Assembly (NCBI RefSeq): GCF_024171865.1
Contig: NZ_JAMTCN010000007.1
Span: 1 to 64,000, forward strand
Direction: 5' to 3'
DNA length: 64,000 nucleotides
DNA from: Prauserella aidingensis
GTDB taxonomy: Bacteria > Actinomycetota > Actinomycetes > Mycobacteriales > Pseudonocardiaceae
Part shown: positions 21,571-30,585 of the stretch, in pieces
Numbering within the stretch: the stretch's first letter is position 1
Layout of the letters: the number at the start of each line of letters is the position of its first letter
Notes under the pieces: model-generated
The model's database searches: none
Told to the model about the DNA's origin: nothing
What the model saw: the letters and a program-made list of their open reading frames with translations, nothing else
Translations under genes and position numbers: made by a program

Positions 21571-22992
21571 ATGCAGAACGTACCGACCCGGATGGGAAAT
21601 CCCGGGAATCGACTGGCTCTGCGGAGCGCCGTCATCGCCGCGCTCGGCGGACTGCTGTTCGGTTTCGACACCGCCGTGATCTCCGGTACCACCGACGCGC
21701 TGCAGGACGTGTTCTCCCTGTCGTCGGGTGGACTCGGCTTCACTGTCGCGACCGCGTTGATCGGCACGATCACCGGTGCCGCCGTGACCGGGATCTGGAA
21801 ACCGGCCGACGTGTTCGGGCGCAAGAAGATCCTCTACGCGATCGGCCTCCTGTACCTCGTGTCCGCGGTCGGTTCGGCCCTCGCGCCCGACTGGGTGAGT
21901 TTCATGGTGCTTCGCTTTGTCGGTGGAATCGGGGTCGGTGCGGCGGCCGCCGTCGCTCCGATCTACAACGCCGAGGTGTCCCCGCCCCGGCTCCGCGGTC
22001 GCATGGTGGGGCTGTTCCAGTTCAACATCGTGCTCGGCATCCTGCTGGCGTACTTGTCGAACTACGTCACCCTGCAGCTGGCGCCGGAGGCGACGGCGTG
22101 GCGGTGGATGTTCGGTGTCGAGGCGCTGCCCGCGTTCGCGTTCGTGCTCCTGCTGGTTCTCGTGCCCGAGAGTCCACGCTGGTTGATGAAGGTGGGCCGG
22201 TCGACCGAGGCCGGTCGCGTGATCGAGGCGCTCGCTCCGGACCCGGACGAGGCACGCCGCGTGCACACGGAGGTCGCCGAGGCACTCGCGACCGACGGCA
22301 CCCAGCAGCGCGTTCCGTTCTTCGCCCGTCGGCATCGGAAGATCATCCTGCTGGCGCTCGCGATCGCGGCGTTCAATCAGCTGTCCGGGATCAACGCGGT
22401 GCTGTACTACGCTCCCTCGATCTTCTCGTCGGCGGGAATGGGCGAGAGCGCGTCGTTCCTCAGCAGCACCGGTGTCGGGTTGATCAACCTGGTTTCGACG
22501 ATGCTCGCCCTGGTGGTGATCGACCGGCTCGGGCGGCGCAGGCTGATGCTCGTCGGGTCGATCGGCTACCTGGTCACGCTCGGCCTGCTCGCGGGCACGT
22601 TCTTCAGCCAGGGGTCGGATTTCTCCGGTGCGGCGAGCCTGCTGGTGGTCGTCCTCGTGATGCTGTTCGTGGCCGCACACGCCTTCGGTCAGGGAGCGGT
22701 GATCTGGGTCTTCATCTCGGAGATCTTCCCGACCTCGATCCGGGCCAGGGGGCAGGCGTTCGGTTCTCTGGTCCACTGGGCGTTCGCGGCGGCCGTCTCC
22801 TGGGTCTTCCCGTTGCTGGCCGACGTCGTCGGCGGTGGGACGGCGTTCGCGTTCTTCTTCGTGTGCATGGTCGGCCAGCTCGTCTGGGTGCTCGTACTGA
22901 TGCCGGAGACCAAGGGTGTCCCGCTGGAGAAGCTGCAACGCGTGCTCGGTGTCGCCGACGACCGGCGTGCCGGATCGGACTCCGCCCGGTAG
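21571..22992 (+). CDS. MFS sugar:proton symporter
   Basis: 473-aa, about 12-helix transporter of the sugar porter family (XylE/GLUT-like), importing a hexose or pentose with protons. Family signatures are all present: LLFGFDTAVISGT in helix 1, a GRK segment after helix 2 (DVFGRKK), PESPRWL before the central loop, QLSGINAVLYYAP in helix 7, DRLGRR, and PETKG near the C-terminus. GAGGAAGG (21555-21562) sits 8 bases before the ATG. Upstream is the DeoR remnant, so its regulation may have been lost. It converges with the Lrp-type gene 13 bases downstream with no room for a separate terminator. Confidence 0.95.
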   Translation: MQNVPTRMGNPGNRLALRSAVIAALGGLLFGFDTAVISGTTDALQDVFSLSSGGLGFTVATALIGTITGAAVTGIWKPADVFGRKKILYAIGLLYLVSAVGSALAPDWVSFMVLRFVGGIGVGAAAAVAPIYNAEVSPPRLRGRMVGLFQFNIVLGILLAYLSNYVTLQLAPEATAWRWMFGVEALPAFAFVLLLVLVPESPRWLMKVGRSTEAGRVIEALAPDPDEARRVHTEVAEALATDGTQQRVPFFARRHRKIILLALAIAAFNQLSGINAVLYYAPSIFSSAGMGESASFLSSTGVGLINLVSTMLALVVIDRLGRRRLMLVGSIGYLVTLGLLAGTFFSQGSDFSGAASLLVVVLVMLFVAAHAFGQGAVIWVFISEIFPTSIRARGQAFGSLVHWAFAAAVSWVFPLLADVVGGGTAFAFFFVCMVGQLVWVLVLMPETKGVPLEKLQRVLGVADDRRAGSDSAR

Positions 22993-23005
22993 AACCGAAG
23001 AGTCC

Positions 23006-24055
23006 TCATCGGACGGTCATGCGATCACGCCAGTAGCGTTTGCGCACGTCGAGCAGTACCGACACGTCGAACGTCGCCACCCCGGGCAGGGCGCCGAGGT
23101 CGGTGGTCAGGAACTCGGCGAGGCCGTCCTCGTCGCGGAACACGCCCTGGTGGATCACCGACGAGTTGCCGGCGACGAGGGAGACGTAGCGCGCCGACGG
23201 GTGGTGGGCGAGCGATGCGCTGACGGTGCGGATGGAACCGGGCGTCACGGTCAGTGCGATCACCGCTTCGAGGCCGTAGCCCAGCAGCCGGGGTTCGATC
23301 TCGACGCGTGGCCGTACGATGCCCCGTTCCAGCACTGTACGCAGCAGGCGGTAGGCGGTGGACTGGGTGCTGCCGAGCTCCCTCGCCACCTGGGCCGCGG
23401 TGAGCCTGCCGTGCTCGCGCAGCAATCGCGCGACGCGGAGCGCGTCCCCTGCCGGTTCGGCCTGCGCCGCGGCAGGAGGTTGCTCCGGCTCGGCGTGTGA
23501 GCGCAGCAGATCGAGCTGCTCGCCGGACAGCCGGGGCAGCCGCCACGAGTCGGCCAGCGCCACGCCGCGCAGCACCAACTCGCTGTGCGCCGACTCCACG
23601 CCGGGGATCGTGGAGATCCGCTCGCCGAGCAGGTCCTGCAGCGTGCTGTGCTCCGTGGCCTGCACGGCGCAGTAGACGTCCGCGCGGCCCGCCGTGGTGG
23701 CCACCAGCTGAGACTCCGGGAGCTCCGCGATGGTGGTGGCCACCTGGCGAGCACGGCCCGGGCTCGCGCTGATCCACACGTGCCACGGATTGCCGTGCCC
23801 GGTGACCGACCAGTCGAGCTGCCCGATGACACGGAGCGCGCCGTCGGACTCCAGCCGTGCCATCCGCCTGCTGACGGTGCTGGACGAGACGCCGAGTGCC
23901 GAGGCGATCGCGGCGAGCGGGGCCCGCGGGGCGACCTGCAGCGCGGCGACGAGGTCGAGATCGCCGGGCTCCAACTCCGCTGTGTTCGCAGGCACTCCGT
24001 TGGCAGGGGTTTCGTTGGCAGGCACTCCGCTGCCCGCAGGCCACTCCGTGTTCAT
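23006..24055 (-). CDS. Lrp/AsnC-family transcriptional regulator, double-length
   Basis: 349-aa DNA-binding regulator that is two Lrp/AsnC units fused. Unit one: an HTH (about 38-60, with SALGVSSSTVSRRMARLE) and a RAM ligand domain. Unit two: a second HTH (about 200-225, with RELGSTQSTAYRLLRTVLE) and a second RAM domain ending near 340. Ordinary Lrp proteins are about 150 residues. The N-terminal 27 residues contain a short GVPAN/ETPAN/GVPAN repeat and may be disordered. AGGGG lies 6 bases before the ATG. It is divergent from an AbgT transporter and M20 peptidase, so it most likely senses an amino acid or peptide and controls that pair. Confidence 0.93.
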   Translation of the reverse strand: MNTEWPAGSGVPANETPANGVPANTAELEPGDLDLVAALQVAPRAPLAAIASALGVSSSTVSRRMARLESDGALRVIGQLDWSVTGHGNPWHVWISASPGRARQVATTIAELPESQLVATTAGRADVYCAVQATEHSTLQDLLGERISTIPGVESAHSELVLRGVALADSWRLPRLSGEQLDLLRSHAEPEQPPAAAQAEPAGDALRVARLLREHGRLTAAQVARELGSTQSTAYRLLRTVLERGIVRPRVEIEPRLLGYGLEAVIALTVTPGSIRTVSASLAHHPSARYVSLVAGNSSVIHQGVFRDEDGLAEFLTTDLGALPGVATFDVSVLLDVRKRYWRDRMTVR

Positions 24056-24164
24056 CGACCGCCCCTGCGCATCAACCGTCCCCGCTCGTCGACCGATGTC
24101 GACCGCATGAATCTAGCATCCTGCACGGACTCAGCGAGCAAAGCATGCGAAACGAACTCGTAAC

Positions 24165-24194
24165 TTGACCGAACCGTTCGTTAGGATCTCTAAT
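24165..24194 (+). promoter_or_regulatory. Promoter of the AbgT-peptidase operon with spacer palindrome
   Basis: TTGACC (24165-24170), an 18-base spacer and TCTAAT (24189-24194) each match the consensus at five of six positions. The spacer contains CGAAC-C-GTTCG (24170-24180), a perfect 5-1-5 palindrome and a likely operator for the divergent Lrp-type protein. Confidence 0.65.
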
Positions 24195-24230
24195 CAAGCA
24201 ACTTGTCACCTACGGCGAACGGGGGCCTTC

Positions 24231-25787
24231 GTGACTTCCACGGAGACGAACGCGGTGCCGCCCGCGGCCTCGCGACCGATGCGGGTGCTGTTGCGGCTGC
24301 TCGGTGTCATCGAACGCGTCGGCAACAAGCTGCCGCATCCCTTCTGGCTGTTCGTGCTGATGGCGGGCGTCGTCATCGTGGCCAGCGCCGTCCTGGACGC
24401 CCTCGGCGCCTTCGCGGTCTCGCCCGCCGACGGCGAGCGGGTCGAGATCACGAGCCTGCTGTCCCAGGCGGGCCTGCACATGATGCTCGGCGACGCCGTC
24501 GACAACTTCGCGTCGTTCCCGCCGCTGGCGCTGATCGTCGTGGTGATGCTCGGCGTCGCGGTCGCCGAACGCAGCGGCATGCTCACGGCGTTGCTGCGGC
24601 GCACGGTCACCCGGGTGCAGCCGAAATACCTGACCTTCGCGCTGTCGCTCGCCGGCATCTCCGCGAGCGTGGCCTCGGACGCCGCCTACGTCGTGCTGGT
24701 GCCGCTGGGCGCGCTCGTGTTCAAGGCGGCCGGACGCAGCCCGATCCTCGGCCTCGTCGTGGCTTACGCGTCGATCGCCGCCGGGTACGACGCCTCGGTG
24801 TTCATCACCGCGGGCGACGTGCTCTTCGCCGGGATCACGACCAGCGCCGCCGAACTCGTCTCGCCGGGCCACGTCGTCAGCCCGCTGGCGAACTACTTCT
24901 TCACCGCGTCCTCGGCGATCGTGCTCGCGCTGGTGATCACCGCCGTGACCGAGTTCGTGCTCACCCGGCGCGCGCAGAGCATCGAGGTCGACGGCGACGG
25001 GCTCGACGAGGAGCTCGGCTCGATGACACTGTCCGACGCCGAGCGCAAGGGCCTGCGCAACGCGGGCTGGATGCTGCTGGGCATCGCCGTCGTGGTGGCA
25101 GGCGCACTGATCCCTCCGGGCTCGCCCGCGCGTGGTGACGACGGTGGGCTGCTCGACTCGGCCGTGGTGACGGGCATCGCCGTCGTGCTCGGACTGACGT
25201 TCCTGCTCACGGGATACGTCTACGGCCGCACCACCGGCAGCCTGACGAGCGCCCGTGAGGTACCGGCCGCGATGGGACAGGGAGTGCGCGACCTGGCGCC
25301 GGTGATCGTGCTGTTCTTCGCGGCGAGCCAGTTCATCGCCTACTTCAAGTGGACGAACATGGGCGAGGTCGTGGCGATCCGCGGTGCGGAGCTGCTCGAC
25401 CACGCCGACGTGCCGACGATCGTGATGTTCCTCGGGATGCTCGTCGCGGCGTGTGTCATGGGTGTGCTGCTCACCAGCGGCTCCGCGCTGTGGACGCTGA
25501 TCGCACCCGTGTTCGTGCCGATGTTCCTGCTGCTGAACGTTCCCGCCGAGACGACGCTCGCGCTGTACCGCATCGCCGACTCGGGCACGAACCTGATCAG
25601 CCCGATGAGCCCGTACTTCGCGATGGCGCTCGGCTTCCTGCAGCGGTACCGCAAGCAGGCGGGCATCGGGACGTTGATGTCGCTGACGCTGCCGATCGCG
25701 CTGAGCGTGATCACGGCGTGGACGGCGTTGTTCCTGATCTGGTGGGGCATCGGTATCCCGCTCGGCCCCGGCGCGCCCGTGCGCTGA
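24231..25787 (+). CDS. AbgT-family transporter (p-aminobenzoyl-glutamate type)
   Basis: 518-aa integral membrane protein with about 12-13 helices. The early motif IERVGNKLPHPFWLF and the late segments SDAAYVVLVPLGALVF and SGTNLISPMSPYF are characteristic of AbgT proteins, which move p-aminobenzoyl-glutamate or, in some members, act as antifolate efflux pumps. GTG 24231 fits the family length; an in-frame TTG at 24165 falls inside the promoter. The M20 peptidase gene follows by 57 bases, recalling abgT with abgAB, so import followed by hydrolysis of an acyl-glutamate or dipeptide is the best guess. Confidence 0.93.
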   Translation: MTSTETNAVPPAASRPMRVLLRLLGVIERVGNKLPHPFWLFVLMAGVVIVASAVLDALGAFAVSPADGERVEITSLLSQAGLHMMLGDAVDNFASFPPLALIVVVMLGVAVAERSGMLTALLRRTVTRVQPKYLTFALSLAGISASVASDAAYVVLVPLGALVFKAAGRSPILGLVVAYASIAAGYDASVFITAGDVLFAGITTSAAELVSPGHVVSPLANYFFTASSAIVLALVITAVTEFVLTRRAQSIEVDGDGLDEELGSMTLSDAERKGLRNAGWMLLGIAVVVAGALIPPGSPARGDDGGLLDSAVVTGIAVVLGLTFLLTGYVYGRTTGSLTSAREVPAAMGQGVRDLAPVIVLFFAASQFIAYFKWTNMGEVVAIRGAELLDHADVPTIVMFLGMLVAACVMGVLLTSGSALWTLIAPVFVPMFLLLNVPAETTLALYRIADSGTNLISPMSPYFAMALGFLQRYRKQAGIGTLMSLTLPIALSVITAWTALFLIWWGIGIPLGPGAPVR

Positions 25788-25844
25788 CGAGGGAACACCG
25801 CGTGCCGACGCGAGGAATCCGTGTCGAGGACAAGGGGAGAGAAC

Positions 25845-26999
25845 ATGTCGGAGTTGACCGTGCACAGCTGGGCCGAGCGCGCCCTGCCGGAGATGACCGC
25901 CGATCTACGCAGGCTCGTCGAACTGGAAACCCCCAGCGACGACACGACGTTGCTGCGTGCGGGGATCGCGGAGATCGAGCGGTGGCTCACCGAACGGCTC
26001 GGCGAACCGGGCGAGCGGCGCCTGCACGACGGCGGCAAGTACGGCGACGCGCTGGAGGTCGCCTATCCCGGCACCGCACCCGGGACCGTGCTGGTGCTGT
26101 GCCACTACGACACCGTCTGGCCGGAGGGAACGCTGACGGACTGGCCGTTCACGGTCGACGGTGACCGCGCGAGCGGGCCCGGTGCGTTCGACATGAAGCT
26201 CGGTCTCGTGCAGGCGGTGTGGGCGCTGCGATGCCTCGCCGAGCTGGGCCTGCCGCGCCCGACGATGCGCCTGCTGCTCAACGGTGACGAGGAGATCGGC
26301 AGCCCGGTCGCACGGCCGATCATCGAACGACTCAGCGAGGACACGCTGGCGACGCTGGTGTGTGAGGCCTCGGCGGACGGTGCGCTGAAAACCGTGCGCA
26401 AGGGGGTCGGGTTGTTCGACGTCACGGTCACCGGCGTCGAATCGCACGCGGGTCTCGATCCCGACGCGGGCGCCAGCGCCGTCCACGAGCTCGCACGGCT
26501 GGTGGGACGGATCGCGGAACTCGGCGACCGTGAACGGGGCACCACCGTCAACGTCGGTCTCGTCCACGGCGGCACGGGTCGCAACGTCGTCGCCGGGCAT
26601 GCGACGTGCGGCATCGACGTGCGGGTGTCCGAACCCGCCGAGATGGCCAGGATCGACGCGGCGTTCGCGGAGCTGCGGACGTCCGACGCCCGGGCGAACG
26701 TGACGGTCGAGGGTGAGTGGAACCGGCCGCCGATGGTCCGCAACGCCCGTTCCGACGAGCTGTTCGGCATCGCCGAGCGCATCGCCGCCGACGCGGGCTG
26801 GGAACTCGGGCAGGTGAGCGTCGGCGGCGCCAGCGACGGCAACTTCGTGGCGGCGCTGGGCAGGCCCGTGCTGGACGGGCTCGGCGCGGTCGGCGGCGGT
26901 GCCCACGCCCGGCACGAGCACGTGCTGCTCAGCCACGTCCCCGGCCGGACCGCGCTGATCGCGGGACTGCTGATGGCGCTGGGCGACATGAGCGCGTAG
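25845..26999 (+). CDS. M20 family metallopeptidase (carboxypeptidase G2-like)
   Basis: 384-aa zinc hydrolase that removes a C-terminal glutamate or other amino acid from small peptides or N-acyl amino acids in the cytoplasm. Metal and catalytic residues expected from carboxypeptidase G2 are visible: His87 with Asp89 (HYDTV), Asp116 (GAFDMK), Glu149/Glu150 (GDEEIGS), Glu174 (VCEAS) and the C-terminal His in GGAHARHEHV. AGGGGAGA precedes ATG 25845. It shares an operon with the AbgT transporter, supporting joint scavenging of an acyl-glutamate. Confidence 0.94.
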   Translation: MSELTVHSWAERALPEMTADLRRLVELETPSDDTTLLRAGIAEIERWLTERLGEPGERRLHDGGKYGDALEVAYPGTAPGTVLVLCHYDTVWPEGTLTDWPFTVDGDRASGPGAFDMKLGLVQAVWALRCLAELGLPRPTMRLLLNGDEEIGSPVARPIIERLSEDTLATLVCEASADGALKTVRKGVGLFDVTVTGVESHAGLDPDAGASAVHELARLVGRIAELGDRERGTTVNVGLVHGGTGRNVVAGHATCGIDVRVSEPAEMARIDAAFAELRTSDARANVTVEGEWNRPPMVRNARSDELFGIAERIAADAGWELGQVSVGGASDGNFVAALGRPVLDGLGAVGGGAHARHEHVLLSHVPGRTALIAGLLMALGDMSA

Positions 27000-27010
27000 G
27001 ACCGGACCAG

Positions 27011-27041
27011 TCGGCTCCGCCCGTGCACGCGGCGGAGTCGA
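27011..27041 (+). terminator. Terminator of the AbgT-peptidase operon
   Basis: Eleven-pair stem (27011-27021 with 27031-27041, one G-T pair) and 9-base loop, beginning 12 bases after the peptidase stop. Confidence 0.65.
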
Positions 27042-27123
27042 CCGTGCGCACCGGCGGCCCGCCTCGGCGCGGTGGGGTGTCGGCGCGGGGTGTGCTGCGG
27101 CCGGTACCGGGTATCCGGAGAGC

Positions 27124-28392
27124 ATGGCCGGAAACATCTTCGTGCTCGGACTCGACGAGCAGAACATGCGCACGCTGCGCGACGTGGCGGGTTTCGCGGA
27201 CTACCGGTTCCGACCGTTGCTGTCGGTCGAGGAGCTGGTGGAAGCCGACCGCCTGCCGATGCGGTCGCTGCTCGACAAAGCGCGGCGACAGCTGTCCGAG
27301 TTCGACGGCGCGGTCGACGCGATCGTGGGCTACTGGGACTTCCCGGTGAGCTCGATGGTGCCGATCCTGTGCCAGGAGCGCGGCCTGCGCTCGGCCTCGC
27401 TAGAGTCGGTACTGAAGTGCGAACACAAGTACTGGAGCCGCGTGGTCCAGTCCGAGGTGATCGACGAACATCCGCGGTTCGCCGCCGTGCGATTGGACGC
27501 TGCCGAGCCACCCGCCGATCTCGGGTTCCCGTTCTGGCTCAAACCGGTGAAGGCTTTCTCGTCCCAGCTGGCCTTCCGGATCGAGGACACCGCCGGCTTC
27601 ACCGATGCGCTGGCCCGTATCCGTGACGGTATCGACCGGGTCGGTGAGCCGTTCGACTTCGTCCTCGAACACGCCGAGCTGCCCGAGGACATCGGCAGGC
27701 TCGGTGGGCAGACGTGCCTGGCGGAGGAGGCGGTCGGGGGCAGGCAGGTCACCGTCGAAGGCTACGACGCGGGCGACGGTGTGCACGTGTACGGCATCGT
27801 CGACTCGCACGATTACCCCGGCACGCCGAGTTTTCAGCGCTACCAGTACCCGTCGTCGTTGCCGGAGCACGTGCAGGCGCATCTGGCCGACCTCTCGCGG
27901 CGCGTGATCGAGCACATCGGGCTGCGCTCGGTGCCGTTCAACATCGAGTACTTCTGGGACCCCGACACCGGCGCGGTCACCCTGCTGGAGATCAACCCGC
28001 GGCACTCGCAGTCGCACGCCATCCTCTTCGACCTGGTCGACGGCGTGCCGAACCACCAGTGCGTGCTGCGTCTCGCGATCGGTGCCGATCCCGATCTGCC
28101 CTATCGGCAGGGTCCGTACCGGGTGGCGGCGAAATGGTTCGTCCGGCGGTTCGAGGACGGGGTGGCACGGCGGGTGCCGACCCCGGAGGAACTCGCCACG
28201 GTGGAGCGTGAGCTGCCCGGTTGCCAGGCCGAGCTGCTGGTGAGCGAAGGCGAACGGCTCTCGGACCTGCGCGAGCAGGACAGCTACAGCTACGCCTACG
28301 CCACCGTCCACGTCGGTGCCGCCGACGAAGGGGAGTTGAAGGCCAAGTACGAGCGCTGCCTCGAGCTCCTCCCGTTCGACTTCACCGACTGA
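27124..28392 (+). CDS. ATP-grasp carboxylate ligase of unknown substrate
   Basis: 422-aa ATP-grasp enzyme expected to activate a carboxylate as acyl phosphate and join it to an amine. The N-terminal part (MAGNIFVLGLDEQNMRTLRD) is a pre-ATP-grasp fold. FWLKPVKAFSSQ carries the nucleotide-binding lysine and FNIEYFWD with LLEINPRHSQSH supplies the Mg ligands. GGAGAG ends one base before the ATG, too close for normal use, so initiation may be leaderless. An S15/CocE hydrolase follows 107 bases downstream in the same direction, suggesting a shared substrate class such as a dipeptide or N-acyl amino acid. I cannot name the product. Confidence 0.85.
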   Translation: MAGNIFVLGLDEQNMRTLRDVAGFADYRFRPLLSVEELVEADRLPMRSLLDKARRQLSEFDGAVDAIVGYWDFPVSSMVPILCQERGLRSASLESVLKCEHKYWSRVVQSEVIDEHPRFAAVRLDAAEPPADLGFPFWLKPVKAFSSQLAFRIEDTAGFTDALARIRDGIDRVGEPFDFVLEHAELPEDIGRLGGQTCLAEEAVGGRQVTVEGYDAGDGVHVYGIVDSHDYPGTPSFQRYQYPSSLPEHVQAHLADLSRRVIEHIGLRSVPFNIEYFWDPDTGAVTLLEINPRHSQSHAILFDLVDGVPNHQCVLRLAIGADPDLPYRQGPYRVAAKWFVRRFEDGVARRVPTPEELATVERELPGCQAELLVSEGERLSDLREQDSYSYAYATVHVGAADEGELKAKYERCLELLPFDFTD

Positions 28393-28499
28393 CGCGCCGT
28401 GCCCGGGAAGCGACGGTCCGCCTCGCCGGCAAGGACCGGCCTCACCCGGCCGACGCGCACCCGATCGACGAGCACCCGAGCGAAAGGGAGCGCCTTGCG

Positions 28500-30533
28500 A
28501 TGCGTGAAGTGACCAGCCTGCCCCACGCGGTGACCGAGGAGGAGCACTTCTGGATCCCGGTCTCGGACGGGACGCGGCTGGCGGGGCGACTGTGGCGGCC
28601 GTTGTCCTCGGACGACGCCCCGGTCCCCGCGATCCTGGAGTTCATCCCGTACCGCAAGCGGGACGGAACGGCCAAACGCGACTCGATCCACCACCCCTAC
28701 CTGGCGGGCCACGGCTACGCCGCCGTGCGCGTGGACCTGCGTGGCAGCGGCGACTCCGAGGGCGTACTCACCGGCGAGTACCTGGAACAGGAACTCGCCG
28801 ACGCGGAGGACGTGCTGGCCTGGTTGGCGGCGCAGCCCTGGTGTGACGGGAACACCGGCATGATGGGCATCTCCTGGGGAGGCTTCAACGCGCTGCAGGT
28901 CGCCGCGCGCAGGCCCGAGAGCCTCGGTGCCGTCGTCACGGTGTGCTCGACCGACGACCGCTACGCCGACGACGTCCACTACATGGGTGGCTGCCTGCTC
29001 GGGGACAACCTGTCGTGGGCGTCGACGATGTTCGCGCAGACCTCCACGCCGCCGGATCCGAAGCTGGTGGGGGACGGCTGGTTCGACATGTGGCAGCAGC
29101 GCCTCCACGGCAGTGGCCTGTGGCTCGAGGACTGGATGCGCCATCAGCGGCGGGACGAGTTCTGGCGTCACGGCTCCATCTGCGAGGACCCCGGCTCACT
29201 GCGGTGCCCGGTACTGGCCGTCAGCGGGTGGGCCGACGGCTATTCGAACGCGGTCTTCCGGCTGATGGAGCACCTCGACGTGCCTCGCAAGGGACTGATT
29301 GGCCCCTGGTCGCACAAGTATCCGCACCTCGGCGACCCGGGTCCGGCTATCGGGTTCCTGCAGGAGCTGGTCCGCTGGTGGGACCACTGGCTCAAAGGTG
29401 AGGACAACGCGGTGATGGACGAGCCGATGCTGCGCGTGTGGATGCAGGACAGCGTGCCGCCGTCGACCGCGTACGAGGAGCGGCCCGGCAGGTGGGTCGG
29501 CGAACCGTCGTGGCCGTCGACGCACGTGCGACCGCAACGGCTTCCGCTGCGCCGCCACAGGATTCTCACCGACGACGACAGCGGCGGGCCGACGTCGCCG
29601 GACGGTCTGGTCCTGCAGTCGCCGCTGTCGGTCGGTCAGTTCGCGGGGAAGTGGTGCTCCTACAGCGCGCCGCCGGACCTGCCGTACGACCAGCGCGAGG
29701 AGGACGGCGGTTCGCTGGTGTTCGACACCGAGACGCTGAGCCGGCCGTGGGAGATCCTCGGCGCCGCCGAGGTGGAGCTCGACATCTCCGTGGACCGTCC
29801 GGTGGCGATGCTCGCGGCGCGGCTGTCCGACGTGGCCGAGGACGGCAGGGCGACCCGGGTCACGTACGGGCTGCTGAACCTCACCCACCGGAATTCGCAC
29901 GCCCGGCCGGAAGAGCTCGAGCCCGGGAAGCGGTATCGGGTGTCGCTGGCGCTCAACGGTGTGGCCCAGACGTTCCCCGCGGGGCACCGCATTCGACTGT
30001 CACTGTCCACATCGTACTGGCCGTTGGCCTGGCCGCCGCCGAAACCGGTGCAGCTGACGGTGTACCCCGACACCAGCACGGTGACCCTGCCGACCCGTCC
30101 TGTCGAGGAGCCCGACGAGGTGGCGCTCCGGCCGTTCGACCCGCCGGAAGGGACGCCCCGGCTCGACACGACGACGCTGCAACCTGGCGACCATCGGTGG
30201 CAGGTGTCGCGGGACCTCGTCGACTACGCGTCGCAACTGGAGGTCGTCAAGGACTCGGGCACGGAACGGTACGAGGACATCGACCTGGAGGTCTCGCAAC
30301 GCGGCGAGGAACGCTATCGGTGGGTCGGTGACGACTTCTCCTCGGTGCGCGGCGAGACCGTCTGGCGGGTCGACTTCGCCAGGGACGGCTGGCACGTGCA
30401 CACCGACACGCGCACGGTACTGACCTCCACGCCGGAGCACTTCGTGCTGCACGCCCAACTCGACGCCTATCACAACGGGGAGCGGGTCACGTCGCTCAAC
30501 TGGAGTTCGACGATCCCACGGGACCACGTGTGA
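28500..30533 (+). CDS. CocE/NonD-type S15 hydrolase
   Basis: 677-aa serine hydrolase of the X-Pro dipeptidyl-peptidase/cocaine esterase family: N-terminal alpha/beta-hydrolase and C-terminal jelly-roll domain (about 430-660). The nucleophile is Ser125 in GISWGG, the acid is in GWADGYS (about 245) and the base in GPWSHKYPH (about 272). AAAGGGAG lies 9 bases before ATG 28500. No signal peptide is seen, so it is cytoplasmic. It cleaves an ester, an amide or an X-Pro peptide; with the upstream ATP-grasp ligase it may recycle or deprotect that product (inference). Confidence 0.93.
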   Translation: MREVTSLPHAVTEEEHFWIPVSDGTRLAGRLWRPLSSDDAPVPAILEFIPYRKRDGTAKRDSIHHPYLAGHGYAAVRVDLRGSGDSEGVLTGEYLEQELADAEDVLAWLAAQPWCDGNTGMMGISWGGFNALQVAARRPESLGAVVTVCSTDDRYADDVHYMGGCLLGDNLSWASTMFAQTSTPPDPKLVGDGWFDMWQQRLHGSGLWLEDWMRHQRRDEFWRHGSICEDPGSLRCPVLAVSGWADGYSNAVFRLMEHLDVPRKGLIGPWSHKYPHLGDPGPAIGFLQELVRWWDHWLKGEDNAVMDEPMLRVWMQDSVPPSTAYEERPGRWVGEPSWPSTHVRPQRLPLRRHRILTDDDSGGPTSPDGLVLQSPLSVGQFAGKWCSYSAPPDLPYDQREEDGGSLVFDTETLSRPWEILGAAEVELDISVDRPVAMLAARLSDVAEDGRATRVTYGLLNLTHRNSHARPEELEPGKRYRVSLALNGVAQTFPAGHRIRLSLSTSYWPLAWPPPKPVQLTVYPDTSTVTLPTRPVEEPDEVALRPFDPPEGTPRLDTTTLQPGDHRWQVSRDLVDYASQLEVVKDSGTERYEDIDLEVSQRGEERYRWVGDDFSSVRGETVWRVDFARDGWHVHTDTRTVLTSTPEHFVLHAQLDAYHNGERVTSLNWSSTIPRDHV

Positions 30534-30540
30534 GCGTGTC

Positions 30541-30576
30541 GTCCGGTCGACGCGGCGGGTCCCGCGCCGACCGGAC
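30541..30576. terminator. Bidirectional terminator between hydrolase and catalase
   Basis: GTCCGGTCG (30541-30549) and CGACCGGAC (30568-30576) form a perfect 9-pair stem with an inner GC-rich hairpin. It lies between converging stop codons. Confidence 0.65.
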
Positions 30577-30585
30577 GTCGGAGTG

